Below are positions 16,042 to 25,655 of a stretch of DNA of 42,066 nt, piece by piece. Under the pieces are notes generated by a model. It was not told the DNA's origin. It saw only the letters and a list, made by a program, of their open reading frames with translations, and did not search any database. The stretch is from JBBKXR01 sp037969585 (GTDB taxonomy: Bacteria; Verrucomicrobiota; Verrucomicrobiia; Verrucomicrobiales; DEV007): assembly GCA_037969585.1 (NCBI GenBank), contig JBBKXR010000042.1:1-42066 (forward strand). The letters are read 5' to 3'. The stretch's first letter is position 1, and every line of letters starts with the position of its first letter. The position numbers and the translations under genes are program-made.

Positions 16042-17553
16042 ATGCCTATCCAGGTTCCAATCACCTCTCTTCATGAGCGGTCCAAAGGCGAGCCCCGCGA
16101 TGCATCCACCGACACATCGATGGATGGCCTGGAGGTCCCGCTTTGCATCGATCTCGATGGCACGTTAGTCCGCACCGACATGCTTTACGAGTCGCTGATG
16201 GCAGCGCTCAAGGCGCAACCCGGACTCGCATTTCGCGTCCCCTTCTGGCTGCTTAAAGGTCGCGCCTTTCTCAAAAGCCAACTCGCCCAACGCGCTGAGA
16301 TCGACGCATCGCTGCTGCCGTATAATCAAGAACTGCTTGATTGGCTGCACGACGAAAAGCGACGCGGTCGCAAACTCTATCTCGTCACCGCAGCGGACTC
16401 CCGCATTGCCAATTCCGTCGCCGAACACGTCGGTCTTTTTGATGAAGTCCTCGCCTCCGACGGAGAGGTCAATCTCAAAGGCTCCAACAAAGCCGAAGCA
16501 CTGATCGAGCGGTTCGGTAGCAACTGCTTCGACTACGCCGGCGACAGCAAAGCCGATCTCGCCGTATGGGAACACAGCCGATCAGTGATCACCGTCGGTG
16601 CCAGTGCGTCGACTCGACACCTGATCGAACTGTCGGGAAAACCCAACCGCAGTTTCGCCGGAAGCGGCAATTCGATCCTCCAATTTCTACGCGCCATCCG
16701 CTGCTACCAGTGGGTGAAAAACGTGCTCGTTTTCGTGCCGGTTATCACCTCGCACACTTACAACGAGTTGCCGGTCATGATCGCCGGCGGCTTAATGTTC
16801 ATCGCATGGAGTTTCGTTGCGTCAGGTATATACCTGAGCAATGACCTGCTCGATCTCGAAGCCGATCGCGCTCACCATCACAAATGCAAACGCCCGTTCG
16901 CCAGCGGTCGACTGCCGCTTCTAGCTGGATTGATCGGTACTCCTTTGATGATTTTTGCCGGGCTCGGCATCGCATTGGTAATCTCCTGGCCGGCCGCGAT
17001 CATTCTCGCCGTCTACGCCGCCGTTTCGCAGGCTTACTCTCTGCATCTGAAACGTCGCCTATTGGTCGACGTCTTCATTCTCGCCTTTCTCTACACGTCC
17101 CGCGTGGTCGGTGGTGGTATCGCCACTGACAACCACGCCACGATCTGGCTGCTCGGTTTCTCCTGCTTCCTGTTCCTCGGACTCGCTTTTCTCAAACGCT
17201 GCGCCGAGCTGATCCGCATCCGCGACGCCGGCAAACAACACCTCGGTAATCGCGGCTATGGCATCGGGGATTTGGATATGCTCGAACGCTTTGGCGTCTC
17301 CGCCAGCTTCGCCTCCGTTTTGGTGCTCAGCCTCTACGTCCACAGCAACGTCGCCGAGTCCGCCTACGCCCACCCCAGCGCCCTCTGGGCCATCGTGCCA
17401 GTCTTACTGTTCTGGCAGTGCCGACTGTGGATCGCCACCAGTCGTGGCGAGATGCACGACGACCCGATCGTATTTTCCATCAAAGATCGCATCAGCTGGG
17501 CACTTGGTGCCTGCACCGCTGCCGCTTTCGTTGCCTCCATTCTGCTTCCTTGA
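16042..17553 (+). CDS. HAD phosphatase-UbiA prenyltransferase fusion (DPPR-synthase-like)
   Basis: A 503-residue two-domain protein. Residues about 32-195 are a HAD-like phosphatase: CIDLDGT (Asp37, Asp39) is motif I and GDSKADLAVW (167-176) is motif IV. Residues about 210-503 are a polytopic UbiA prenyltransferase with the aspartate-rich NDLLDLEADRAHHHKCKRP motif starting at 267 and the second YSLHLKRRLLVD region. The NDxxDxxxD and KxxRPxASG pattern resembles decaprenyl-phosphate 5-phosphoribose synthases (mycobacterial UbiA, Rv3806c), which join PRPP to a polyprenyl phosphate; a phosphatase then removes the 5-phosphate. The fusion would join both steps. It heads the operon of two GT-C enzymes that could use the lipid-linked sugar. 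The substrate is inferred; menaquinone-type UbiA enzymes normally lack the HAD domain. Confidence 0.82.
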   Translation: MPIQVPITSLHERSKGEPRDASTDTSMDGLEVPLCIDLDGTLVRTDMLYESLMAALKAQPGLAFRVPFWLLKGRAFLKSQLAQRAEIDASLLPYNQELLDWLHDEKRRGRKLYLVTAADSRIANSVAEHVGLFDEVLASDGEVNLKGSNKAEALIERFGSNCFDYAGDSKADLAVWEHSRSVITVGASASTRHLIELSGKPNRSFAGSGNSILQFLRAIRCYQWVKNVLVFVPVITSHTYNELPVMIAGGLMFIAWSFVASGIYLSNDLLDLEADRAHHHKCKRPFASGRLPLLAGLIGTPLMIFAGLGIALVISWPAAIILAVYAAVSQAYSLHLKRRLLVDVFILAFLYTSRVVGGGIATDNHATIWLLGFSCFLFLGLAFLKRCAELIRIRDAGKQHLGNRGYGIGDLDMLERFGVSASFASVLVLSLYVHSNVAESAYAHPSALWAIVPVLLFWQCRLWIATSRGEMHDDPIVFSIKDRISWALGACTAAAFVASILLP

Positions 17554-17573
17554 TCCGTCTTTACCACTGATTA

Positions 17574-19760
17574 ATGACCGCGTCTGCCGCCGTCCTATTC
17601 ATCCTGAGCAATGCGGCCGCCCTTTTTCTGGCGGCCGTTTTCGCCTCTACGTCCTGCCGCGATCGGTCGCTGCCGGTGCGCTGGACCGCGCTCTTCGGCA
17701 GCTACCTGCTGATCACCAGCCTGACCACCCTCGCACTCGGTTTATTCGGCATTCTCAAGCCGTGGAGTCCCTGTGCCGTAGTCGTCGTCGCGTCACTCAT
17801 CGTCGGCCTCGTGCGGCGCAAGCGCGTCAACTACGACCTCAACTCCCTACTGCCACCGATCGATGCTGCTGCAGCGCGCTGCGAACTGAAAACACTGCTA
17901 ACCCCCATGCTCGCTCTGGTGATCGGACTGGCTTCAATCTGGGTGGTCAAATACACGCTGCTAGGCACCTTTCTAACATTCGACGACAAGACCTATCACG
18001 CACCCAGTCTCGTTCAGTGGATGCTCAGTGGTCGAATCGATCTCACCCCTTTCAGTTACCAGAGTTACTATCCATTCAACGCCGAGCTGTTGCCGCTCTG
18101 GTTCATGATGCCATTTGGCAACGACGCCGCCGTGCCGCTGACCGCTCTTGTTTACGGGGGATTGTTCATCTCGCTCAGCCTCGAATTTGGTCGACGTTGG
18201 AACCTGCCACTGTGGAGCCGGCTTGTTCCTACCATCCTGTTCCTGTCATCAACCGAGATCGTCGGTCAGTGCAATTGGTTCGCCGACGTCGACATTGCCG
18301 CACCGGTCACGTTGCTCGCAGCCCTCGCCATCGGCTGCCGCGATACCTCACCTGCGCGGCGCCGACAAGTCATCATCGCCGGAGCTTTCGCCGGTTTCGC
18401 CGTCGGCATGAAGTCCACCTTCGCCCCCCTCGCCGGCATCCTGATGATCATGGTCGCCAGCCGTATTTTCCTGCGCAGCCGGATTAGCGATGGTCGCCTA
18501 TCTGCACCACCTTCGGTAAAACGTCTCAGCTTTTTCGGCACCATCGCCAACGGATTGAGCTTCTTCATCGCCGCGACCTGCGCCGGAGCCTACTGGTATG
18601 TGAGGAATATTCTACTCACCGGAAACCCGCTCTACCCTGCCAAAATAGGTCCCTTTGCCGGCCCATTCGGTGGTCGAGAGCAGTATGCCACCACTCTCGC
18701 CAGCGCGATTGAGCACGGCGATCTGGGCGTCACCGAATATACCGAGATTGCTGAACTACTGTTCGCATGGCCCGCCACGCACGCCATGCTCGCCTTCTTC
18801 GCCATTGTCGTTTCTGTCCTCGCAGTGGTGCGCCTTCGCCTCGGGTCGCGCGGTGTGCCCGCCGCGACTGCGGTAACATTAACCGTGTTCGCCGTCGTTT
18901 GCGTAAGCCTGTTTCCATGGATGCCATTCTCAGCTCGTGGCGACGATGGAAATTTCTACCTGAAAGGCTCCAGCCGCTACCTGACGCTGGCTTACCTATG
19001 CGGTTTCCTGCTACTTCCCCGACTGCTCGCATGGATCGAATCCCCCGTCCTCGGACGCAGAGAACAATGGGCCATCTTTCTCGGATTGATGCTCCTGCTG
19101 ACCGTACCTATCGGACTCGCGATCGATCCATTATTCGCCTGCGCCGCGCTCGGTGTCGCCTTGATCTGTCACGTGATCCTGCAAGTGCTCGCCTATCAGC
19201 CTCAAGCGATCACCAATCGAATTTCGTCGATGGCAAACCACCCGGCGGTCTGGCTCTCAATCATCACCCTTGCCATTGCAGCCGCCGCTTTTGCTGCTCC
19301 ATTCAGCCTTCACTCGACTGACCGGATGCACCATGAGACTTGGATGAATGCGCAAATCGACAAGCTCCCCGAAGGTTCACGGGTAGCCATGTATTTTGGT
19401 CTTCGCCCGGAATTCTACACTCTCTACGGGCGGCGCTTTCAGCACGAGCCTTTGCGACTTTCGGCCGACGGAACTCCTGCGGTTGCCCTGCACGAACGCG
19501 ACGACATGCACGGCGGTCGCAATTTTTTCGACTACGCTTTCGACCGCGAGGTCGAAGTCGATCCCAATCAGTTTCTATCGAATTTACGCGAGTCACAAGT
19601 CGACTTTGTGGTTACGCCATCCATGCCTCATCGCGGCGACGCATGGCCAACCCAACACGCCTGGCTTAGCACCCTCGATATTTTGATTTTTGCCAAATCC
19701 AAAAACGCCGTGATCTGGGACCTTCGTCCGGCCATCGTAGCCGAAGCCAACGATCAATGA
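17574..19760 (+). CDS. GT-C fold membrane glycosyltransferase-like protein, first tandem paralog
   Basis: A 728-residue integral membrane protein with about a dozen transmembrane segments. After two or more N-terminal helices a large loop contains FDDKTYHAPSLVQW, an acidic DD motif placed like the catalytic loop-1 aspartates of GT-C enzymes (GT39/ArnT-like), then YYPFNAELLPLWFMMPFG. Further on come AGAFAGFAVGMKSTFAPLAG and WYVRNILLTGNPLYPA, motifs shared with large bacterial polyprenyl-phosphate-sugar transferases. The C-terminal 150 residues form a soluble, probably periplasmic, domain (ESQVDFVVTPSMP). It follows the HAD-UbiA gene after 20 bases and overlaps the next gene by ATGA, so translation is coupled. 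Likely donor: a polyprenyl-phosphate sugar (inference). Confidence 0.75.
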   Translation: MTASAAVLFILSNAAALFLAAVFASTSCRDRSLPVRWTALFGSYLLITSLTTLALGLFGILKPWSPCAVVVVASLIVGLVRRKRVNYDLNSLLPPIDAAAARCELKTLLTPMLALVIGLASIWVVKYTLLGTFLTFDDKTYHAPSLVQWMLSGRIDLTPFSYQSYYPFNAELLPLWFMMPFGNDAAVPLTALVYGGLFISLSLEFGRRWNLPLWSRLVPTILFLSSTEIVGQCNWFADVDIAAPVTLLAALAIGCRDTSPARRRQVIIAGAFAGFAVGMKSTFAPLAGILMIMVASRIFLRSRISDGRLSAPPSVKRLSFFGTIANGLSFFIAATCAGAYWYVRNILLTGNPLYPAKIGPFAGPFGGREQYATTLASAIEHGDLGVTEYTEIAELLFAWPATHAMLAFFAIVVSVLAVVRLRLGSRGVPAATAVTLTVFAVVCVSLFPWMPFSARGDDGNFYLKGSSRYLTLAYLCGFLLLPRLLAWIESPVLGRREQWAIFLGLMLLLTVPIGLAIDPLFACAALGVALICHVILQVLAYQPQAITNRISSMANHPAVWLSIITLAIAAAAFAAPFSLHSTDRMHHETWMNAQIDKLPEGSRVAMYFGLRPEFYTLYGRRFQHEPLRLSADGTPAVALHERDDMHGGRNFFDYAFDREVEVDPNQFLSNLRESQVDFVVTPSMPHRGDAWPTQHAWLSTLDILIFAKSKNAVIWDLRPAIVAEANDQ

Positions 19761-21850
19761 ACGCTGCCGACGCCATTGCATTTATCGGAGGCAACCTTGC
19801 CGCCGTAGTGATCGCGCTGGCGATCGCACGCAACGCCGTGTCCGCTGAATTTACTCCGGCACTGCGCATCGCCGCCGGAATCGCCGCCTACATTCTGATC
19901 GTCAGCCTGCTCACACTGCTGCTCGGATGCCTCGGATTACTCGACGCGCACATTGCCGCCGGACTGTTGATCGCCCCGGCTCTCACTGCCGCCTTCGCCC
20001 TGAAACGCGATCGCAGTCCCGAACGCGGGCCATTGATGATTCGCCCCCACTACCTTCTCGACTGGTCGCCGCTTCTGCCGATCGCAATCGGACTCGGGGC
20101 GTGGTGGCTGGTGCGCAACCTCGCGCTAGGCACTTACATTACTAACGACGACAAAACCTATCACGCCGCGATCATCGCCGAGTGGCTCAGCGATGGTAAA
20201 TTCAGCATCGTTCCGAGCACCTACCAGGCCTACTTTCCACTCAACGGCGAACTGCTCAGCCTGTGGTTCATGCTGCCCTTCGGTCACGACGGAGCCGTGC
20301 CGGTGAATGGTCTGATCTACCTGGCCCTGTTCATCGCCCTGAGTCTACACTTCGCCGACGAGTTGAACGTTTCAAAGCGCTGGCAATTGCTTCCTGCCAT
20401 TCTCGTGTTGGCATCGACGCCGACATTTTTTGGGATTACCTCGTTCACCGACCTCGATTTCTCGCCGCCAGTGATCGTCCTTGCTGCCGTGGCATTTTTG
20501 CTCGCATCGCTGAACGATGCCAAACGCTCGATCAATTGGCCGCTCGCCCTGATCGGTGGCGCCTGTGCCGGATTCGCGGTCGGCATGAAGATCTCCTACG
20601 CTCCGCCCGTCGGCGCTCTCTGTCTGATTTTCGCGGTAGTCGCCCTGAAGCGCTGCCCGTTCCCCAAAGCGATCGGCGCATGTTTTCTGGTCGCCGCTGC
20701 GGTGCTGTGTGCTGGATTCTACTGGTACTTCAGGAACTGGGTGCTCACCGGAAATCCCGTCTATCCCGCGGCGGCTGGTCCATTCGAAGGGCCGTTCGGT
20801 GCTGTCGATCAGGATCCCACCAAATTAACCTCCGTTATCGCCGCCGGCCTCGAGCCCGAACAGTGGCAACAGTTGTTCAACGGCTTCATCAATCGCCCGT
20901 TTCCGATCGCTGTAGTCGCTATGTCAGGGTTGATGACCGGCCTGTTAGCCATCATTCGTCGAAAACACCTATCGCCTGACCAAGGCCTGATCGTAATCTC
21001 GCTGCTCTCTGTCGCGGCGGTCGCCACGGCGTTTTTTCCGATCACTCCTTTCTCGGGAACCAACGAAGTCGGCGGTCTTGAGTCGACCGGTCGCTACCTC
21101 AATCTTCTTTACTTGGTCGGTGGTTTGCTCTCGGTGCAGCTTCTGCGAAGAATGCCCAACTTAAACCGACTCTGGCATCGCTTGCTGGTTTTGGGCGTGT
21201 TACTCGCTGTGTTTACAGCACCGTTTGCGATCAGCTTTGGCAAGCCGATCATCGCCGCCATCGTCGGCGTAACTCTCGTGGCATTTGCGGCGCTGGAAAT
21301 CGCGCCTCGCCTACCGGGTATTCGCTTTCCAGCATTTCGCTACGCGGCACTTATGCTGCCAGTCATCGCCTTGGCTACGGTGCCGCTCAACCTGCGTTCG
21401 ACCGACCGACTCGCCGCTGAAAATCCGATTCTCACCCAAGTCGAAAAGCTACCGGCTGGATCGACGATCGCTCAATTCAACGGTTGGCTCTACCAGGGCT
21501 ACGCCCTCGCAGGACGTCGCCAGCAGTATCAACCAGTGCGACTGCTCGGCAACGGCAAGCGCTACACACCGATGCATCTCCGTGGCAACGAACGCGCCCC
21601 GGACGAGGACTTTTGGACCTACGAACGCCACCACGGCGAGGCAAACTTGGCAGCCATTGAACTGATCAACAATTTGCGGGCTGCCAAAGTCGATTTCGTC
21701 ATCACCTCGGCGGCGCCCGACGGCGAGTGGCCAGTTCAACACCAACTGCTGATCGCCATCGATGAGTTTCCGCGACTCCATGAAAGCGAGCACGGCATCG
21801 TCTGGGATCTTCGCAAACCCGAAGAATCTGCTGAGAAAATTTCACCATGA
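19757..21850 (+). CDS. GT-C fold membrane glycosyltransferase-like protein, second tandem paralog
   Basis: A 697-residue polytopic protein colinear with the gene before it. It has TNDDKTYHAAIIAEW for the acidic loop-1 motif, AYFPLNGELLSLWFMLPFG, GACAGFAVGMKISYAPP and WYFRNWVLTGNPVYPA, and ends in a soluble domain with AAKVDFVITSAAPDGEWPVQHQLL. The two proteins are clear paralogs from a tandem duplication, diverged enough to suggest different acceptor sites or positions on one glycan. ATGA overlaps join it to both neighbours (19757-19760, 21847-21850). The catalytic role is inferred from the DD motif and topology. Confidence 0.75.
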   Translation: MNAADAIAFIGGNLAAVVIALAIARNAVSAEFTPALRIAAGIAAYILIVSLLTLLLGCLGLLDAHIAAGLLIAPALTAAFALKRDRSPERGPLMIRPHYLLDWSPLLPIAIGLGAWWLVRNLALGTYITNDDKTYHAAIIAEWLSDGKFSIVPSTYQAYFPLNGELLSLWFMLPFGHDGAVPVNGLIYLALFIALSLHFADELNVSKRWQLLPAILVLASTPTFFGITSFTDLDFSPPVIVLAAVAFLLASLNDAKRSINWPLALIGGACAGFAVGMKISYAPPVGALCLIFAVVALKRCPFPKAIGACFLVAAAVLCAGFYWYFRNWVLTGNPVYPAAAGPFEGPFGAVDQDPTKLTSVIAAGLEPEQWQQLFNGFINRPFPIAVVAMSGLMTGLLAIIRRKHLSPDQGLIVISLLSVAAVATAFFPITPFSGTNEVGGLESTGRYLNLLYLVGGLLSVQLLRRMPNLNRLWHRLLVLGVLLAVFTAPFAISFGKPIIAAIVGVTLVAFAALEIAPRLPGIRFPAFRYAALMLPVIALATVPLNLRSTDRLAAENPILTQVEKLPAGSTIAQFNGWLYQGYALAGRRQQYQPVRLLGNGKRYTPMHLRGNERAPDEDFWTYERHHGEANLAAIELINNLRAAKVDFVITSAAPDGEWPVQHQLLIAIDEFPRLHESEHGIVWDLRKPEESAEKISP

Positions 21851-23241
21851 GCCCGACTGCCACCTTCCCCAAAGTGCCGCCACAACCCACCCGTCCCGAC
21901 CAGAAAGGCGGACGCCGGCTGCGCGTGCTTGCGGTCGCTGAAGCGGCCAATCCGGAACTGACTTCGGTCGCGTTGATCGGCTGGTCAGCGAGTCGTGCGC
22001 TTGCAGCTTACGCCGATGTGCACCTCGCAACGGAAAAGCGAAATGCGGACGCCATCCTGCGCACCGGGCTCGACAAAAGCCAATTCACTGCCATCGATAA
22101 CCGCGCCGCAACACATCTCGCCCACGCCATTTCAAAAATCTTCCGTGGCGGGGCCCAACTCGGTTGGACGACGTACACGGCGCTGCATGCGCTGACCTAT
22201 CCGCTGTTTGAAAAACGTGTCTGGAAGCACTTTCGCGAAGCACTCGAAGCTGGCGATTACGACATCGTCCATCGGGTCACACCGATGAGTCCGACCAACA
22301 ACGGCTTTCTCGCCAAACGCTGCGCAGAGATTGGTGTGCCGTTTATCACCGGACCGATCAATGGCGGCACGCCCTGGCCAAAACCTTTCGCTCACCTGCG
22401 CCGCGCCGAACGCGAGTGGCTCAGTTACGTCCGCAACGTGCACCACTTGTCGCCGGCCCGGCGCAGCACTTTGAAAAATTCCGCAGCGATCATCGCTGCT
22501 TCGCGCGCCGTCGTCGATCAGCTGCCAAAGTGGGCACGGGAGAAGACCTTTTACATTCCCGAGAACGCCATCGATCCCGAGCGCTTTCCCGAACCCCCGA
22601 AAAAGTCGACTGATGGCCCGCTGCGCGTCGTTTTTGCCGGTCGCCTGGTCCCCTATAAAGGTGCCGATATGTTGCTCGAAGCGTGCCTGCCACTGATCAG
22701 GGACGGACGCCTTACACTCGATATTCTTGGCGACGGTCCACTGCTCAAAGGCCTGCGCAAGCGCCGCGAAGCCGAAGGACTCAGCGAGCAACAACTCGGA
22801 TTGCCCGGTTGGATCGAACATCGCGAAGTCGCCGAACGTCTCGGCCGCGCGCACGTGTTCGGCTTTCCCAGCGTGCGTGAATTTGGCGGCGGTGTGGTTC
22901 TCGAAGCGATGGCACAGGGACTGGCTCCCGTCATTCTCGACTACGGTGGACCCACCGAACTGCTCACCGACCACATCGGTTTCCGCGTGCCCATGGGCGA
23001 ACGCGACGACGTCATCGCTGGATTTCGAAAGCAGATGGAAGCCCTCGCCGACGATCCCTCGACCGCCATCAAATACGGGGTTCGTGGCCGTCAGTTTGTG
23101 CTCAAACACTACACTTGGGACGCCAAGGCACTGCAGTTCATTCGTATCTACCACGCTCTGCTTAACGGCACCGATTGTGCTGCTGAAACCCAACCCAATG
23201 CCGCCGGCTTATCACTTGCCGGCCGCGCCCTGGTCAGCTGA
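21847..23241 (+). CDS. glycosyltransferase family 4 (GT-B fold)
   Basis: A 464-residue soluble GT-B enzyme. The C-terminal half shows LRVVFAGRLVPYKGADMLLEA, then LTLDILGDGPLL, GWIEHREVAERLGRAHVFGFPSVREFGGGVVLEAMAQG split around the E-x7-E region, and GLAPVILDYGGPTELL, the donor nucleotide-sugar site of GT4. The N-terminal half (RRLRVLAVAEAANP) would bind the acceptor. Such enzymes add sugars to lipid-linked intermediates at the inner face of the membrane. The first 20 residues are a polar leader; an internal start is possible. It overlaps the GT-C gene by 4 bases and precedes the flippase by 4 bases. Confidence 0.9.
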   Translation: MSPTATFPKVPPQPTRPDQKGGRRLRVLAVAEAANPELTSVALIGWSASRALAAYADVHLATEKRNADAILRTGLDKSQFTAIDNRAATHLAHAISKIFRGGAQLGWTTYTALHALTYPLFEKRVWKHFREALEAGDYDIVHRVTPMSPTNNGFLAKRCAEIGVPFITGPINGGTPWPKPFAHLRRAEREWLSYVRNVHHLSPARRSTLKNSAAIIAASRAVVDQLPKWAREKTFYIPENAIDPERFPEPPKKSTDGPLRVVFAGRLVPYKGADMLLEACLPLIRDGRLTLDILGDGPLLKGLRKRREAEGLSEQQLGLPGWIEHREVAERLGRAHVFGFPSVREFGGGVVLEAMAQGLAPVILDYGGPTELLTDHIGFRVPMGERDDVIAGFRKQMEALADDPSTAIKYGVRGRQFVLKHYTWDAKALQFIRIYHALLNGTDCAAETQPNAAGLSLAGRALVS

Positions 23242-23245
23242 TTCG

Positions 23246-24787
23246 ATGGACGACGACGTGACATTAACGCCCCCCGAAAGCGGAGATGGCGATGGCTCGA
23301 ACTGGAAGCGCCGCTACGTTTTCAACACCATCAGTGCCTACGCCACGTTCGTGCTTCGGGTCGGTCTGGGACTGGTGCTGTTCCGGCTGCTGTTCTCACG
23401 TTTCGATAACGTCGAGTTTGGCTTCTGGGCGCTGCTCTGGTCGTTGTTCGGATTTGCCGCGTTGGTCGATTTCGGTCTTGGACTATCGGTGCAAAAGGCG
23501 GTCGCCCAACAGGCTGACGCGAAAGATTTTTCAGGACTCAGTCCGCTGCTCAGTTCGGTTTTCTGGGCTTTCGCGGGTATTGGCGTGGGCATGTTCCTGC
23601 TCAGCATACCGGCGCGTCCGCTGATGTTCGCAGCTATCCATGTGCCTCCCGAATACGTCGCCGAGTTCAGCCGCGCCTGGTTCGTTTTTTTCGCCGGGAT
23701 GGCGCTGATCCTTCCGACCGGCCTGTTCCCGGTCATGCTCGAAGGCATGCAGCGCATGGATCTCGCCAACTGGTTCCGCATCGGTACCACGATAATTCAT
23801 TTCTGCTGCATGCTGTGGGCGATCTCCAGCGATCAATCGTTCGCGATGATCATGTTCATCAGCGCTATCGCCGGCTCGGCCCCGAACCTGATCGCCGGCA
23901 GCACGGTCCTCAAGAAAATGCGTGGCCTGTCGCTGTCGCCCAGGCATTTTGGACTGCATCACATCAAGGGCCAACTGGCTTTTTCCATCAGCGCTTACCT
24001 GATCACCTGTTCGACTCTGGTACTGACCAGAACCGATCAAGCCGTCGTCGCTACAGTGGTCTCCATCAGCGCCGTCGCGATCTATCAGGCCGGATACAAA
24101 ATCGGCGAAATGCTGATCTTCTTCTCCCAGCAAATCTCGCGTGCCGTGACACCGGCAGCCGCCTTCCTTTCCGGTCGCAATAACACCAAGGAACTGCGTG
24201 AACTGCTGCTGCGCACCTCGCGCCTGATGTTCCTCATCGTCACACCGTGTTATCTGATCAGCGCATTCTACCTCGACGCGCTGATTCGGCTTCTGACCGG
24301 TCTCGAAGAAGTTCCGCGCGAAGCCTGGCTGGTCGGTCAGATCCTGTTGCTCGCCGTATTCAATTCACAGATCACTTCCGGTTGCGCGCGCAACGTACTG
24401 GTCATGTCCGGTCACGAAAAACTACTCCTGAAAATCACCATGGGCCAGGCGATTGCTAACCTGGTGCTTTCGGTCGCATTCGCTTTCAGATTCGGCATCG
24501 TCGGAGTTGCTACAGCAACATTGATCACCAGTCTGCTGTTCAACTGGGGCTGGTTGATGCCCAAGCTGTTCCAGTTCACCGAGATGAAACCGCTGCGCTA
24601 CATCGGCTACCACGCCAGCGCCGCTGGTTTGCCGTTCGGTGTTTTTGCTCTCGCCGCCGCGCTCATTCTGCTCTTGGCCCCGATGAGCCCGGAGAGCACC
24701 TTCATTGATCTCGCCTGGCGCGGCTTGCTCATCCTCGGCCCGTGCATGGTGCTCAACCTGCGACGGTTCAAAGAAATCCTGTCGTAG
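23246..24787 (+). CDS. Wzx-type polysaccharide/lipid-linked oligosaccharide flippase
   Basis: A 513-residue polytopic membrane protein with about 12-14 transmembrane helices and the MATE/MVF polysaccharide-exporter pattern: RYVFNTISAYATFVLRVGLGLVLFR at the start, FGFAALVDFGLGLSVQKAVA, and paired bundles through the length. Wzx proteins move undecaprenyl-linked repeat units from the cytoplasmic to the outer face of the inner membrane. The ATG at 23246 lies 4 bases after the GT4 stop; the open frame extends upstream but only as antisense-like overlap of the GT4 gene, so it was not used. It is the last gene of this operon and converges on the lipoprotein gene after 18 bases. No polymerase (Wzy) or ligase was recognised beside it. 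Confidence 0.85.
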   Translation: MDDDVTLTPPESGDGDGSNWKRRYVFNTISAYATFVLRVGLGLVLFRLLFSRFDNVEFGFWALLWSLFGFAALVDFGLGLSVQKAVAQQADAKDFSGLSPLLSSVFWAFAGIGVGMFLLSIPARPLMFAAIHVPPEYVAEFSRAWFVFFAGMALILPTGLFPVMLEGMQRMDLANWFRIGTTIIHFCCMLWAISSDQSFAMIMFISAIAGSAPNLIAGSTVLKKMRGLSLSPRHFGLHHIKGQLAFSISAYLITCSTLVLTRTDQAVVATVVSISAVAIYQAGYKIGEMLIFFSQQISRAVTPAAAFLSGRNNTKELRELLLRTSRLMFLIVTPCYLISAFYLDALIRLLTGLEEVPREAWLVGQILLLAVFNSQITSGCARNVLVMSGHEKLLLKITMGQAIANLVLSVAFAFRFGIVGVATATLITSLLFNWGWLMPKLFQFTEMKPLRYIGYHASAAGLPFGVFALAAALILLLAPMSPESTFIDLAWRGLLILGPCMVLNLRRFKEILS

Positions 24788-24805
24788 CCGGCACGACCGC
24801 TTTGA

Positions 24806-25522
24806 TTATTCGTCAAAAGTGCCGCCAGTATTCTCAGCCAACTTTTCGAATAGCGCCTTACCGGCATTGGTCCACATGGTGCTGTACGCGTGCTGCATGC
24901 CAACAGTGCTCGCCGTCTGATTTTCGCGGTATTGAAAGCTGACCTTATCCTCGGCCTTAGCAGCCACTGGAAACGAGCAAACAATTCTCTTTGCCACGCG
25001 ATCGTAGACATTCACATCGATCACGACAAATCCCTGTTCGTAGGTCTTCTCGTCGACCATCCTCGGCACCTGTATCGCGGCTGTTCGGTAGACAACCACA
25101 TAGCGGAGCTTGAACGCGGCCATCAGGTCAGGCTCAAAACTGTCCATCGCTTTGCCATCCTGTTGATCCGCCCAGATGAATAAATTTTTCACCTCGTTGG
25201 AATAAAAATCCATCTGTGCGCTCTTATCCAACTTGGCATCTGGAGTGGTCAATAGTTCGATTGGCGTGATCATTACATTCGAAGCCGCCAGATCATCGCG
25301 GACGAATTTAGGGGCAGGGTCCAACGGCTCCGAGAGCGATACTACGACTGGCTTCTCAGGAAGCACGGCAGGAATGCTTGCAAGCTCAGCCTTAAACGCA
25401 TCAAACTCAGACTGATGCCGTGCGACAACATCGGGAAATTTTTCGGAACAGCAGCAAAGCGTGCTGAGAACCAAAGCGGCGGCGAGAGTGCGAAAAGCGA
25501 TCATTTGATAAGGTCTGAGCAT
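24806..25522 (-). CDS. putative exported lipoprotein of unknown function
   Basis: A 238-residue protein with an N-terminal signal (MIAFRTLAAALVLSTLCCCS) ending in three cysteines. The lipobox is imperfect because Leu or Cys occupies the -1 site, so lipidation is uncertain. A TTG further upstream (25543) is an alternative start and Met at 25504 a shorter one. The mature part is mixed alpha/beta (NVMITPIELL, LRYVVVYRTAAIQVPRMV, GFVVIDVNVYDRVAKRIVCSFPV) and resembles generic periplasmic proteins whose middle strand pair describes a ligand- or partner-binding sandwich. I do not recognise a family. It is transcribed in the same direction as, and downstream of, the Clp-RF gene, 133 bases away. Confidence 0.65.
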   Translation of the reverse strand: MLRPYQMIAFRTLAAALVLSTLCCCSEKFPDVVARHQSEFDAFKAELASIPAVLPEKPVVVSLSEPLDPAPKFVRDDLAASNVMITPIELLTTPDAKLDKSAQMDFYSNEVKNLFIWADQQDGKAMDSFEPDLMAAFKLRYVVVYRTAAIQVPRMVDEKTYEQGFVVIDVNVYDRVAKRIVCSFPVAAKAEDKVSFQYRENQTASTVGMQHAYSTMWTNAGKALFEKLAENTGGTFDE

Positions 25523-25655
25523 TTGAGGACCGTCAACAGACAAGCTTGAAGCCCTCGATTGCGAAACTATTGGGCTGGAAAGTCACCGTCAATTACCAAC
25601 TGGTAAGTGATGTTCGGGAGCTTGCCTTATTATCGAAAACGACGTCTTCATCGGC

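Noticed and set aside
17258..18487. 409-codon + strand frame across the HAD-UbiA/GT-C junction
   Set aside because: Low-complexity Ser/Pro/Arg sequence in another frame of two well-supported genes.
22727..23245. Long upstream extension of the flippase frame
   Set aside because: It lies inside the GT4 gene in a different frame and encodes low-complexity sequence; the ATG at 23246 gives a normal flippase start.
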